Shown piece by piece: positions 36,339 to 46,128 of a stretch of 64,000 nt of DNA. This DNA is from Cyclobacterium roseum (GTDB taxonomy: Bacteria > Bacteroidota > Bacteroidia > Cytophagales > Cyclobacteriaceae). The notes under the pieces were generated by a model that was not told where the DNA came from, did no database searches, and saw only the letters and a program-made list of their open reading frames with translations. Numbering within the stretch: position 1 is the stretch's first letter; every line of letters starts with the position of its first letter. The position numbers and the translations under genes are program-made. The stretch lies in NCBI RefSeq assembly GCF_010119225.1, contig NZ_WNKF01000013.1, positions 79,498-143,497 of the forward strand. The letters run 5' to 3'.

Positions 36339-39074
36339 ATGACGTTGAAATTTTATCCCTGGCAAACGATTTTAATCCTGTTAATTTTCGTTGCCTGCCA
36401 AAGCAAATCTGAAAAGCACTCCCAGAATGAATCCGTTGCTTCTGGTTTTATTCTTCAGGAATCCGAGCTTCCCGAATACGAAAAAAACATTGACCATAGG
36501 GGGCTGCTGGAGGCCTTGGGAGACAGGCATGGAGAATCCATGCGAACCGGTGAACATATCTATACCAATACCTGTATCACCTGCCATGGAAATCCGGAAC
36601 AAGAGGGTTCCCTGCCCACCGCTTTTAAATTTTGGACGGACACCTTTAAGGTGGGTCAAGATCCCTATGCTATTTATCAAACCCTGACCCGTGGGCATGG
36701 TGCCATGCCGCCTCAGGTAAATCTGACTCCGGTGGAGAAGTACGATGTGATCCATTACATCCGGGAGACTTTTATCTCAAAGGAAAATCCGACGCAGTAT
36801 TTTGATTTAAATGAAGAATACCTGGCGAGTTTGCCAGCCGGTACCAGCGAGGGACCTGCTCCCAGGGAATACAAGCCCTGGGCGGAGATGGATTACGGTA
36901 ATTTTTTAATTAATACCTATGAGCTGGTCGATGCGGACGCTCCTCCCCGGGAAAGGTCCACCGGACCCGTTCAGCCTCTTCCGGATGAAGACTTTGGAGA
37001 TGCCAATTTTGCTTACAAGGGAATTGCAGTAAGATTGGACCCCGGTGCCGGGGGAGTGGCTGCCGGGAAGGCCTGGATGATGTTCGACCATGATCTGATG
37101 CGTATAGCCGGGGCCTGGACCGGAGAGGGATTTATCGACTGGGAAGCCATTTTATTTAACGAAAAACACAACATCTCGCCCAGAACCATCGGTGAACTTC
37201 ACTTTGAAAATGAGACGGGTCCAGGCTGGGCACACCCTCAGACGGGAACCTTTGAGGATCCACGGTTTCAAGCGAGGGATGGAAGAAGGTTTGGTCCCCT
37301 TCCCCGGGATTGGGCTCATTATAAGGGGCTTTATCCGTTTGAGGACCGGTTAATCCTATCGTATACGGTAGGTGAAGCCGAAATTTTGGAAACGTTTGGC
37401 TTGGATTCCCTGGGAGACCAGCCTGTTTTTACCCGCACCTTAAATACCACGGTTTCGGATGGCCTGCTTAAAATGCGGGTGGCTCCGGTCGGAACATCGG
37501 TGGCCCTGACCGGGACAGGGGCCGAACTGGAAGTAGAAGACGACTTCCTGGTGGTCAACTTTACCGGCAAGGGGCCGGGTAAGATCAAGTTATTTCTGGC
37601 AGCTCCGGGAGTCAAGGGCCTGGATGCCCATGCAAAGGCGGCTGCTCCTGCCGAATCCCTTGTAGGTTTTACCAAGGGAGGACCTGCCCGGTACCCAAAA
37701 ACCCTGGAGACGGCCATTTTGCCTGGACAGCAGGAGGGGGCCTTCCAGGTTGATGTCCTGAATCCTCCCTTTAACAGCCCCTGGAAAAATCAGCTGCGAT
37801 TAAGTGGGTTGGATTTTTTCGAGGACCGAAACAAGGCCGTGATTTGTGCTACGGACGGAGACGTATGGCTGGTAGAAGGATTTACAGAAAATGAAGAAAA
37901 GCTGACCTGGCAGCGGATCGCTTCCGGATTATTTCAGCCCCTCGGAATAAAGGTAATCGACGAGGAAATTTTCGTCACCTGCCGGGACCAAATCGTCCGC
38001 TTGCATGATCTCAATGGGGATCGGGAAGCGGATTTCTATGAGAGTTTCAATAACGATCATCAGGTAACCGATCATTTCCATGAGTTTGCCATGGGCTTGC
38101 AAGCCGATGCGGAGGGAAACCTTTATTATGCCAAAAGTGCCCGGCATGCCCGGGAAGCCTTGGTCCCCCAACATGGAACCTTATTAAAAGTCAGTTCCGA
38201 TGGGCAACAGACGGATATTGTTGCCACCGGTTTTCGGGCGGCCAACGGTGTATGCCTCAACCCGGACGGGACCTTTATTGTGACAGACCAGGAAGGGCAT
38301 TGGAATCCCATGAACCGGATCAATTGGGTAGAAGAGGGAGGTTTTTATGGCAACATGTTTGGCTTTGACCCACCGGCAGATAGCACCGATTCCGGCATGG
38401 AGCAGCCCCTGGTTTGGGTGGAAAGAGAGCGGGATCGTTCTCCTTCCGAACTGCTATGGGTGGACAGTGAAAAATGGGGTCCGTTAAACGGGAAACTTCT
38501 GAATTTTTCCTATGGGTATGGGAAAGTATACCTGGTACCCTTCGAAAAAATTGACGGGCAGGTTCAGGGAGGTATCGTGGAACTGCCTTTACCTCGCTTT
38601 GCCACAGGCGTGATGCGTGGAAGATTTAATCCGGAAGATGGTCATTTGTACCTTTGTGGCCTTTCCGCCTGGGGTTCTACCCAACCCCAACTGGGAGGAC
38701 TATACCGGATACGAATGACCGATTCCCCGGTAAATTTACCGGTTGGCATTCAGGCCCAGAAAGACGGGGTATTGCTAACCTTTACGGAGAAGCTGGATGA
38801 AAGCAGCGTAAACGAGCTGTCGAATTACACGGTTGCCACCTGGGATTTATTACGGTCCAGAAAGTACGGTTCCAAGCATTACAACGAGAAAGAATTGGCA
38901 GTTTCCGCTGTTGAGCTGGGGCCGGATAAAAAATCGCTCAAGCTAAAACTACCCGAGATCGAACCGACCTGGGTGATGGAAATCCAATACCGATTGGAAA
39001 GTGAGCAAGGCGAAACAGTCGAGGGCCTGATCCAGAATACCATTCACCAGTTAGGCGGAGTGACTTCTTTATAG
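36339..39074 (+). CDS. Lipoprotein fusing cytochrome c, DUF6797 and beta-propeller
   Basis: A 911-residue lipoprotein with lipobox IFVAC (Cys20). Residues about 65-150 form a class I cytochrome c: CITCH (C79, C82, H83) with axial Met in GAMPP (Met123). About residues 200-470 match DUF6797 (YKGIAVRLDPGAGGVAAGKAWMM with FDHDLMRIAGAWTG, and RDWAHYKGLYPFEDR). About residues 490-800 are a sorbosone-dehydrogenase-like propeller (FQPLGIKVIDEEIFVTCRD, RAANGVCLNPDGTF). A beta-rich tail follows. Such proteins are widespread in Planctomycetes and Bacteroidota but have no firm function. It suggests extracytoplasmic oxidation of a sugar with electrons passed to heme c. It is likely in one unit with the sulfatase. 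Confidence 0.9.
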   Translation: MTLKFYPWQTILILLIFVACQSKSEKHSQNESVASGFILQESELPEYEKNIDHRGLLEALGDRHGESMRTGEHIYTNTCITCHGNPEQEGSLPTAFKFWTDTFKVGQDPYAIYQTLTRGHGAMPPQVNLTPVEKYDVIHYIRETFISKENPTQYFDLNEEYLASLPAGTSEGPAPREYKPWAEMDYGNFLINTYELVDADAPPRERSTGPVQPLPDEDFGDANFAYKGIAVRLDPGAGGVAAGKAWMMFDHDLMRIAGAWTGEGFIDWEAILFNEKHNISPRTIGELHFENETGPGWAHPQTGTFEDPRFQARDGRRFGPLPRDWAHYKGLYPFEDRLILSYTVGEAEILETFGLDSLGDQPVFTRTLNTTVSDGLLKMRVAPVGTSVALTGTGAELEVEDDFLVVNFTGKGPGKIKLFLAAPGVKGLDAHAKAAAPAESLVGFTKGGPARYPKTLETAILPGQQEGAFQVDVLNPPFNSPWKNQLRLSGLDFFEDRNKAVICATDGDVWLVEGFTENEEKLTWQRIASGLFQPLGIKVIDEEIFVTCRDQIVRLHDLNGDREADFYESFNNDHQVTDHFHEFAMGLQADAEGNLYYAKSARHAREALVPQHGTLLKVSSDGQQTDIVATGFRAANGVCLNPDGTFIVTDQEGHWNPMNRINWVEEGGFYGNMFGFDPPADSTDSGMEQPLVWVERERDRSPSELLWVDSEKWGPLNGKLLNFSYGYGKVYLVPFEKIDGQVQGGIVELPLPRFATGVMRGRFNPEDGHLYLCGLSAWGSTQPQLGGLYRIRMTDSPVNLPVGIQAQKDGVLLTFTEKLDESSVNELSNYTVATWDLLRSRKYGSKHYNEKELAVSAVELGPDKKSLKLKLPEIEPTWVMEIQYRLESEQGETVEGLIQNTIHQLGGVTSL

Positions 39075-39323
39075 TTTGGGTTTGATGTAGGTATTCACCG
39101 TTAAAAACCTATCCGACCATCCAAACAAAACAAAAAGAAAGGAGGCAAGAGGAATTTCCTATCGTAGATCACATTATGTTTAGCGTGTTATCAACCAGAC
39201 TTGCTCAAAACCAATCCCCAAATCAGGGATAGTATGTTCTCTTAAACGTTTTGATTTTATCAAAAGGGAGTTTTATTCGTTATGCCTGCCTGGCGTGAAT
39301 ATACTAGAAGTACTTAAACCGTT

Positions 39324-39830
39324 TTATAACCTTATTTCTTTTAGCAAACCTTCCAAATCCAGTCTTCGGGTATACATTTCAAGGGAGCCATCGGGTTTTT
39401 TAGGCCATTGCTCTCTGGGCCGGTCCCAGTACAATTCCACTCCATTGTTGTCCGGATCGTTCAGGTAAAGTGCTTCGGATACACCATGGTCTGCGGCACC
39501 GGTCAAGGGATACCCGGCTTGCAGGATTCGGTCAAGAATGGCAGCCAGGTCTTTTCGGGTTGGGTACAGAATGGCTGTGTGGAATAGTCCGGCGTTGTTT
39601 TTAGGAGCTGGAGGAGCATCTTTGCTAAACCAGGTATTCAATCCGATATGATGGTGGTAACCTCCAGCAGAGATGAATGCAGCGTCCTCCCCATAGGTGG
39701 TGGTCAGTTCGAATCCCAACATCCCGCAATAGAAGTCCAGCGCGCGCTGTAAATCCGCCACTTTCAGGTGCACGTGCCCGATGCCGGTACCGGCTGGGAT
39801 TTTATAGGTATTTTTGTTTTCTGAAGGCAA
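39324..39830 (-). CDS. VOC family (glyoxalase/dioxygenase-like) protein
   Basis: A 168-residue cytoplasmic protein similar to CatE-type extradiol dioxygenases and other VOC enzymes. Metal-ligand motifs are present: IGHVHLKVADLQRALDFY at the start (His about 19), GGYHHHIGLN in the middle and NGVELYWDRP with the Glu near the end. Only one full pair of beta-alpha-beta units fits this length, so it would act as a dimer. The reaction is unknown; VOC enzymes open rings, isomerise or detoxify. It lies 165 bp downstream of the GH140 gene on the same strand and is possibly linked to it. Confidence 0.88.
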   Translation of the reverse strand: MPSENKNTYKIPAGTGIGHVHLKVADLQRALDFYCGMLGFELTTTYGEDAAFISAGGYHHHIGLNTWFSKDAPPAPKNNAGLFHTAILYPTRKDLAAILDRILQAGYPLTGAADHGVSEALYLNDPDNNGVELYWDRPREQWPKKPDGSLEMYTRRLDLEGLLKEIRL

Positions 39831-39995
39831 TCTTCTTTTTTTAAATTAAATGGTTGTAGCTCAAATTGGTGAATGGAAACACATCCTCTGACTTTTTCCG
39901 TTAATAAAAAAGCATTTTCAGTCACTTTTTATCCACTCCTTCGGTTCAATCAATATTTTCCTGTTTCTCTGACTCGCTTTTTCTCCAAACCTTTT

Positions 39996-41372
39996 CTAGT
40001 TCATGAAATCTGAAAAATCGTATCCGGCCTTTTTGTCCACAAGTAACAATAGAAAATCACTTCCCCAACCACTGGCCCATGGCGTGAAAGTCCGAGACTC
40101 GTTGGTCCCCACATCGCCAATTTTCAGGACCATACCATTTCTGGGATTAAACCAATAGGCATCGGCTCTTTCCGTATTAAGTCGGGTTAAATCAAGGGTT
40201 AGCGGCGTTCCGGTAGGTGTATAGACAAGTATTAGGTCAGCCTTTTCTGTTCTGGAGGCCAGCATGTGGGACTCGTTTTTTGGATTATCCCCCAAGATCA
40301 GGCTTTGATCTAGTTGCAACTGCTGCCAGGGAAGCGCTGAAAGGATTTTTTTAAGGTAGCCCATCTGGGAGGAGCCGGGCAGGTCCAGGGCCACTTGCCA
40401 ACCCGTACGGGCATTGATAATTGGCGCCCTGCCGCTTTCGTACATTTGCCAGACATCATTGCAACCGTAGGTGTAGCCGGCAGCTCCCGAAAGCATGCTC
40501 CAATAACCCGCAACCCGGACATCGGCATCATCCAGCCAGCCGTAGTCTTTATTTTCCCAGAACCGATCCCGGATATTTTCGTACCGGGGCTCCCCGTTGA
40601 TCACTGGCCGGGCGGGGACGGCGCTTCGCGCATCCAGTACGTATTGATAATCCGTTGCCAGCCGGCTGTGACCGCTCTGAAACATATCCAGGCTCAGCCA
40701 ACTATCCTCCCTAAAATAATCCGTTGCCTTTTTCGCTCCCACGGGATGAAACGTCAATAAATGCTTCTTGTCAATGGCCCGGATTCCTTTAGCCATAGAG
40801 CGGATAATTTCATAATGGGTTTCGTTTTCTATGGGTCGGTCCCCGCCGAGAATCCAGACCAGATTGCTGTGGGGTTGATAGCGTTTGGCCAATAGTTCGC
40901 CGTAGGTTTCTGCATTATCCGGAGTGAAAATTTCCGGGCCAACACCCCATTTTTTGTTAAACTTATCTCCCCAGGTAGGCAAGAGTCCAACGTACATGCC
41001 CAGTTCAGCGGCTCTCTCCACCACGAAATCCACCAGGTCAAAATAGGCTTCGTTAAGCTTCTCCGGATTGTTGTCGATCAATGGGGTGTCTCCCAGAGCA
41101 TTCGGTGTGTTCAACCCATCCAGTTCTGCCAGGATGACGGTTTGAATAAGTGTAAAGCCCTTGTTGGCACGGTCCTGCAGATAGTGGTCGATTTCTGTTT
41201 TGTCCAGTCGGTGAATCAATTCCCAGGCCGTGTCTCCTAGCCAAAAAAACGGTTGGTTGTCCGCTGTTACGAGGTAGCGATTATCGGGGGAGACCTTTAA
41301 AAGCGGGAGCTCTTGTCCCTTGGTGAAAAGCGCTAGAAATAGTAGGGCTAATAGCAAGGATAGTTTTTTCAT
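39996..41372 (-). CDS. Exported GH140 apiosidase-like glycoside hydrolase (DUF4038)
   Basis: A 458-residue exported enzyme with a signal peptide (MKKLSLLLALLFLALFTKGQ). Residues about 25-360 match the DUF4038/GH140 TIM barrel (PFFWLGDTAWELIHRLDK). The likely acid/base and nucleophile are visible as D178 in WILGGDRP and E261 in VINGEPRYE. Residues about 370-458 form the C-terminal beta domain often labelled 'putative collagen-binding'. GH140 enzymes remove apiose from rhamnogalacturonan II, but the family is wide and the real sugar is open. It is paired with the SusCD cluster across a strand switch. Confidence 0.9.
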   Translation of the reverse strand: MKKLSLLLALLFLALFTKGQELPLLKVSPDNRYLVTADNQPFFWLGDTAWELIHRLDKTEIDHYLQDRANKGFTLIQTVILAELDGLNTPNALGDTPLIDNNPEKLNEAYFDLVDFVVERAAELGMYVGLLPTWGDKFNKKWGVGPEIFTPDNAETYGELLAKRYQPHSNLVWILGGDRPIENETHYEIIRSMAKGIRAIDKKHLLTFHPVGAKKATDYFREDSWLSLDMFQSGHSRLATDYQYVLDARSAVPARPVINGEPRYENIRDRFWENKDYGWLDDADVRVAGYWSMLSGAAGYTYGCNDVWQMYESGRAPIINARTGWQVALDLPGSSQMGYLKKILSALPWQQLQLDQSLILGDNPKNESHMLASRTEKADLILVYTPTGTPLTLDLTRLNTERADAYWFNPRNGMVLKIGDVGTNESRTFTPWASGWGSDFLLLLVDKKAGYDFSDFMN

Positions 41373-41608
41373 TTGTTTTTTTAAGGTTTATTTCGGTTTT
41401 TGATGGCCGGAGAATGGAAATGGCGTGCAATTTACATACTGGCAGGCAGTAAGAAAATAAATATCGTTTAAACAAGAATTAATTGCAACGGAGTGTGGGA
41501 AAAGCTCATGGATGACAAGAATATCTACGTTTTTGTACGTTAGGGATGAAAATCCAAAACCTGCTAATGTGAATGAGACGATCAACGCGATCAAATGAAT
41601 TGGCACAT

Positions 41609-42217
41609 TTATTCACTATTCTCCAATGCTCTTTTTGCAGCGTTGTCAAGACTGTCCTTTGCTTCCCGGAAGGCCTCATCTAAACGCTCCTCGATAAGCT
41701 CTTCAAGTATGCTCCCTTCCATTTCGTTTAACACTGATTTTATAGAGCCTAAAAGGTATTTGAATGCCGGTAGGCCCTTTGAAATTGGAATGGGAGTGGT
41801 TGAAATGTATTCAAGCATACTTCTCAAAGCGGCGATGCCAACCACATTGTCTTGCATTGCAACTGCTTCCTTAATTTTACTTGCTAGTTCTTCCTTGCTA
41901 CCATCAACGATCCCTGCTTCCAGTATATCATCTATTCGACGTAAATTTAAGATGTGTAGGTTTCCATCGGGCAATCCTTGCTTCTTGGCTTCATTGAAAT
42001 AGTCTCTAGTTGTTGCCCTTATTTTTTGCGCAATTTTTTTTAGTTCAACTTTGTCTAGTTGATCTATCAAGTCATCAAAATCAGTTCTAAGAAATTTTGA
42101 AGGATGGTAATGATAAATTTGGGAACCATTGGAAATAGTCAATACCGTGAGGAAGCACCAAAAAACCAATGTCATTCTAAGGATTGAGTTCGGTACCTTT
42201 ATTTTTTCAGTAACCAT
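41609..42217 (-). CDS. Helical exported or membrane-anchored hypothetical protein
   Basis: A 202-residue protein that I do not recognise. An N-terminal hydrophobic segment (MTLVFWCFLTVLTIS, residues about 15-29) is a signal or anchor. The rest is amphipathic and charged (FDDLIDQLDKVELKKIAQKI, EELIEERLDEAFREAK), probably an alpha-helical bundle. There are no Cys pairs or motifs of known enzymes. It stands alone. Codon use and composition look protein-like. Confidence 0.65.
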   Translation of the reverse strand: MVTEKIKVPNSILRMTLVFWCFLTVLTISNGSQIYHYHPSKFLRTDFDDLIDQLDKVELKKIAQKIRATTRDYFNEAKKQGLPDGNLHILNLRRIDDILEAGIVDGSKEELASKIKEAVAMQDNVVGIAALRSMLEYISTTPIPISKGLPAFKYLLGSIKSVLNEMEGSILEELIEERLDEAFREAKDSLDNAAKRALENSE

Positions 42218-42600
42218 GGCTGCTGGTATTTATTTAACACACATATTGTCAATATTTTACATATTAATTAAAATAAAAAATCTAGTTAAAACAAATTGAA
42301 TGAGCAATGGTTCTCGTGTTTGTGATTCACTTTTATGAAGAAATAAAAGAGTATTTAAAAAGACTCATTTTTTTTATTAAGATCCCAATTGAATAGTTCA
42401 ATGATAAAAAAGTTGGTGTTTCCCTTTCTTTCATTTGAAAACAAATGTTCTTAAGCGGCCATAAATCTGTCCCGGACGTCGGGAGATTCTCGTGCCTGCC
42501 AGCGGGCAGGTGTTAAAAATTATTTCCACCGTTGACGATTGCGCCACGGTCGTTTTAATTCCTGTGTTTACCCTGATACCTTAAAGTCGAAAACATCAAT
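42218..42600. other. Intergenic region with a small GC-rich hairpin
   Basis: AT-rich spacer upstream of the helical protein gene. It contains CCTGCC-AGCG-GGCAGG (42495-42510), a short inverted repeat of a type often scattered in Bacteroidota genomes. No gene was recognised. Confidence 0.45.
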
Positions 42601-44235
42601 TTAGTCCATTTCAATGATTTGCAAGTTTTCCACCAGGCGATTCTTTAACGTTTCATAAGGCAGATCTTGAACGGTGCGCTGTTTCTCCAGGCACAGGTCC
42701 GCCGCAATACCGACAGCCTCACCCAACAGCATAAAGGTCCATTCCAGCCGGATGGCTCCATAGGCAATATGGCTGGCGGACAGGCAGGTGGGGGTCAGTA
42801 AATTGCTGCATTCGGATTCCCGGGGGACGAGGCTGCGGTAAGGAATGGGAAAGGGTTTCCAATTATCCCCTCCAAAGACAAAGCCTTCGTTGTAAGCTTT
42901 TCCATCACGGACAATGCGCCGCACATGATGCACATCCGGTGGCCAAAAGGCAATGGCTACCGGATCCTCAATAAAGATGGAAGTGTCGTTTCGGGTATGA
43001 TGTTCTGTAATCACATAGTCCGACTGCATTCTTCTTCCATCCCGAATATAGAGCATTCGCGGCCAGCCCTGATTATCGGTAAACTCGTCTTTGGTCGTGC
43101 CCCATTGGCTCCATGCCTGCCGGACGGTTTCGGGCACCTCCGGGTCGTTGGCCAAAAACCAGAAGAGGCCACGGGTAAAGTCCAGGTGGTATTGGTAAAT
43201 CTCCTGCCGTTTCTTGTAATCCCCTTCCGGGTATTCGTGGTTCATCCCGTAGAGGTTGTGCGAGAGGTCGTGCCAGGCACCCAGGTCGGTTTTGTTATTA
43301 GGTATGGAATAGGAGGGTTTGTACAAGGTACCGCCTGCTTCCAGGTAGCGCAGATAAATTTCGTACCAGTCACGGTTGTAATTTTCAGGTTTTTCGAAAG
43401 GTACTTTATTAGCCGGATCCTTGGTCAGGCAGGCCCGGAAGCAATAGGCCTGAATACGCCGATCCCCGGTACCGGCTTCTCCCAGGGTGTCTTCCTGAAT
43501 GGTATGAATTAGCCCGCTTTCGGGATTGCCGGGCTCCAAATAGGGGTCCACCGTAACTTCAAAATTCCGGTAGGTATTGGTTTCGCGGATGCCGTTTTTG
43601 GTTTCCCCATACCGGCTGTTTGGTTCCCTTCCGACAATGGTTGAAATGCCCGCATAATGCAGGAGGTCGCCCTCGTAGGAAGCGTCGATAAAGAGGGAAG
43701 CCAGGAAGGTTTTTCCGTTGCCGGTCTCAAAGGATATGATTTTCCCATGTTCTTTTTTTACGGCATCCGATGCCAGGCGTAGTGGGGATTCCGTGTAGAC
43801 GGGGATTTCCAGCTCTGCCAGCCAGCGATCAAAGATCCCCTTAGCGACATGGGGTTCAAATCGCCAGGTGCTGGCATGAGCTCTTGCTGAATCGAAGTCG
43901 GTAATCCCGTAATAACCAGCGACCTCTTTGTAAAAATTCAGGGTAAGCCCGCCGATCACAGCATCGTTTTTGAAGCCTGCATGATTGTTGATATCCGATC
44001 CGCCTAGGCCTTCAATGCTCATGCCACCTACGTATTTATCCGGACTGACGATCACCACTTCCCTTCCGCGCTTTTTTAACTGTATGGCAGCCAAAATAGA
44101 AGCACTGGAATTACCATAGATGCAAACATCCGATTGGATGGTAGGCTCCGGCTGCCGGCAGGCAATAAAGATAACTAAAACCAAAAGCAGGCAACTTGCC
44201 TTTTTCAAAAAAACAACTTTGACTATGGGTATCAT
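42601..44235 (-). CDS. Exported FAD-dependent oxidoreductase (lipoprotein)
   Basis: A 544-residue protein with lipobox IFIAC (Cys about residue 26). It matches the FAD_oxidored family: a modified Rossmann motif VCIYGNSSASILAAIQL, then GGMSIEGLGGSDIN, FIDASYEGDLLHYAG and a C-terminal SASHIAYGAIRLEWTFMLLGEAVG that closes the FAD site. Enzymes of this type are often beside glycan-degradation genes in Bacteroidota and Planctomycetes, but the substrate is not established. Here it may supply the sugar-oxidising step that a 3-keto-glycoside hydrolase would need. That role is inferred. Confidence 0.9.
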   Translation of the reverse strand: MIPIVKVVFLKKASCLLLVLVIFIACRQPEPTIQSDVCIYGNSSASILAAIQLKKRGREVVIVSPDKYVGGMSIEGLGGSDINNHAGFKNDAVIGGLTLNFYKEVAGYYGITDFDSARAHASTWRFEPHVAKGIFDRWLAELEIPVYTESPLRLASDAVKKEHGKIISFETGNGKTFLASLFIDASYEGDLLHYAGISTIVGREPNSRYGETKNGIRETNTYRNFEVTVDPYLEPGNPESGLIHTIQEDTLGEAGTGDRRIQAYCFRACLTKDPANKVPFEKPENYNRDWYEIYLRYLEAGGTLYKPSYSIPNNKTDLGAWHDLSHNLYGMNHEYPEGDYKKRQEIYQYHLDFTRGLFWFLANDPEVPETVRQAWSQWGTTKDEFTDNQGWPRMLYIRDGRRMQSDYVITEHHTRNDTSIFIEDPVAIAFWPPDVHHVRRIVRDGKAYNEGFVFGGDNWKPFPIPYRSLVPRESECSNLLTPTCLSASHIAYGAIRLEWTFMLLGEAVGIAADLCLEKQRTVQDLPYETLKNRLVENLQIIEMD

Positions 44236-44817
44236 ATGCAGGAGTGGTTTGCAAACAAGTTACATAATATATCGATCTCTTCCAGAAGCTGCAAGCCGGT
44301 AAAGGTAACCAGTTCTAAAAAAACAGCCGGAATTTTCTATTTTGCCACCTAGGATCCCATATAGCTATTTTTGTTCAATAGCTTCCTGATTCAGGTAAAG
44401 TAGGTGGTTTATAGCATCATGTATTTTAATACGATTCCAATAGCTAACCAAAAGTAGCAGGCTAATGCTATCCACTTTAACACTTTTTACAGTAGTGGCG
44501 TTTTTTTAGTTACCAGTCAACTGTTTTTCATCGGTTCGTGTGGTACTTAGCCAAGGTATCCCAACCGCTTCCTTTTACCTTATCACTAATACAAGTTTTT
44601 TTCCTTAAAAGATGGATATAAGGTAAGAATTGGACCGTTCCAATGAATGATAGCAAGGCCCACAATCGGTTAATGCACGGACAAGCCTGGCGAATTCCAA
44701 AACGATGGCTAATCGGTAAGGGCTCAACAGGAATGGCGAATACCAAGGAGAGATTATGTATTAAAAGTCACCGTGCTATTTTACAGAAATCCCTAGCTTT
44801 GTCAAAAATCGAGGTCT
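44236..44817. other. Intergenic region, no gene recognised
   Basis: About 580 bp between divergent genes. There are short open frames on both strands (for example around 44530-44840) but nothing conserved is visible. It should hold the promoters of the FAD oxidoreductase and TlpA-like genes. Confidence 0.45.
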
Positions 44818-45390
44818 ATGAACTGGAAAAAAGAAGTTAAGAGTTGGGGGATTATGTTGGGAATTTTTGCGGTGCTGTATTTTACCGGGCTGGTGACACC
44901 CATTATAGGGGGCATTCAGTCACTGGTCCTGTCCACCGGCCTGATCAAACCCAAAGTGCTTTTGGAAGATAAATCCAGTGAGGCTTTTGATTTTAGCGGA
45001 CAGTTTTTGGATACGGAAGGAGACCGGGTAGGCCTCTCCCAATATCGTGGTAAAACGCTTTTTATCAATCTTTGGGCTACCTGGTGCCCTCCCTGTAGGG
45101 CAGAAATGCCCCACATTTCCAGCTTATACGAAAAGGTGCAGGGGAACGACTCCATTGAATTTCTAATGATAGCATTGGATGAAGATTTTAGTAAAAGCAT
45201 TCAATTTGTGGAAGACAAAGGGTTTTCTTTTCCAATCGTACACGCTGCTTATGGATTAAATCCTTCCTTGCAAAGCCAGGCCATCCCTACCACACTGGTG
45301 GTCAATCCCGAAGGAGAAATCGTCTTTTATCAGGAAGGCATGAGTAATTTTGACAATCAGGAGTTTCAGGATTTTCTGCTGGGCTTATAA
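44818..45390 (+). CDS. TlpA/ResA family thiol-disulfide oxidoreductase
   Basis: A 190-residue protein anchored by an N-terminal membrane helix (residues about 10-32) with a periplasmic thioredoxin-like domain. The active site is WCPPC (C90, C93) in LFINLWATWCPPCRAEMP, and the cis-Pro is in AIPTTLVVNPEGEIV. It probably keeps periplasmic cysteines reduced, for example for cytochrome c maturation or copper-site assembly. That fits the heme c and cupredoxin proteins encoded elsewhere in the window, but no direct link is shown. Length is normal. Confidence 0.92.
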   Translation: MNWKKEVKSWGIMLGIFAVLYFTGLVTPIIGGIQSLVLSTGLIKPKVLLEDKSSEAFDFSGQFLDTEGDRVGLSQYRGKTLFINLWATWCPPCRAEMPHISSLYEKVQGNDSIEFLMIALDEDFSKSIQFVEDKGFSFPIVHAAYGLNPSLQSQAIPTTLVVNPEGEIVFYQEGMSNFDNQEFQDFLLGL

Positions 45391-46128
45391 GAGTAATTAA
45401 CGGACAAATTAAACAGCTGTGTAACCATCTGTAACGGCAAAGCGAGAACGTTCCATGAAGTAATTTCTAATGGTTAATCCTCCATCAAGCAGCGTAGTGT
45501 TACCCATTCCTTAATATCCTTCTTTCTTTCTAAGTTTTCCCAGTCTTTTGTTTTCTGGTCCGCAATTCCTATCACCTACTATGGAGGCGCCTGAATAGCC
45601 CGGTAAGCAGCGTACTATCTGAACAGCCAGGCATTGAAAAATAAAAACGGAATGTAGCAATAAAAGATAAAAAAATATGGTAATCGTTTTAAACAATGAA
45701 AATAGTTTCAATGCTTAGCTGAATATTTTTCACTAGAAAGAAAGAACAATACCTTCTTACTGCAATTAATTTTTATTAACCAACTGATTAAAAAAAAATA
45801 TTTTTTCAACTTTTTTCAATTTGTCACTAATTCATGTTGTTTTCAGACTAAAAAAATAAAAACTTAAAATAATATGAATATTCATAGAATTTAAAATTTT
45901 TTTATTTGCGAAAAATGGGTCTAAAAAACGGGCAAATCGTAGGATTTTTTCCCCATAAAATATTTTTAAAACAAAAAATTTGTTTTTTAAATACACATAT
46001 ACGTTTTTGAATTTGGACTAGGTCTGATCTAGTGATACAATTGTCTACGGTCGCCATATTGACAGGATGCAATTTTCATTTCTAGGTTCCGAATCCAATA
46101 GTAGGTCTATCACTTTACTTTCATTACA
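45391..46128. other. Very AT-rich region upstream of the giant gene
   Basis: 738 bp without a credible gene. The stretch 45700-46020 is extremely AT-rich with many A and T runs. A weak promoter candidate is TTTG (45979-45982), 17 nt, TACGTTTT (46000-46007), which would leave a ~115-nt leader before ATG 46129. The AT-rich block may be a regulatory or curved-DNA region. Confidence 0.4.

Noticed and set aside
9647..46105. A 15-bp sequence (GAATCCAATAGTAGG) shared by 9647-9661 and 46091-46105, both in non-coding DNA
   Set aside because: A few 15-mer matches are expected by chance in 64 kb, and the flanks show no further similarity.
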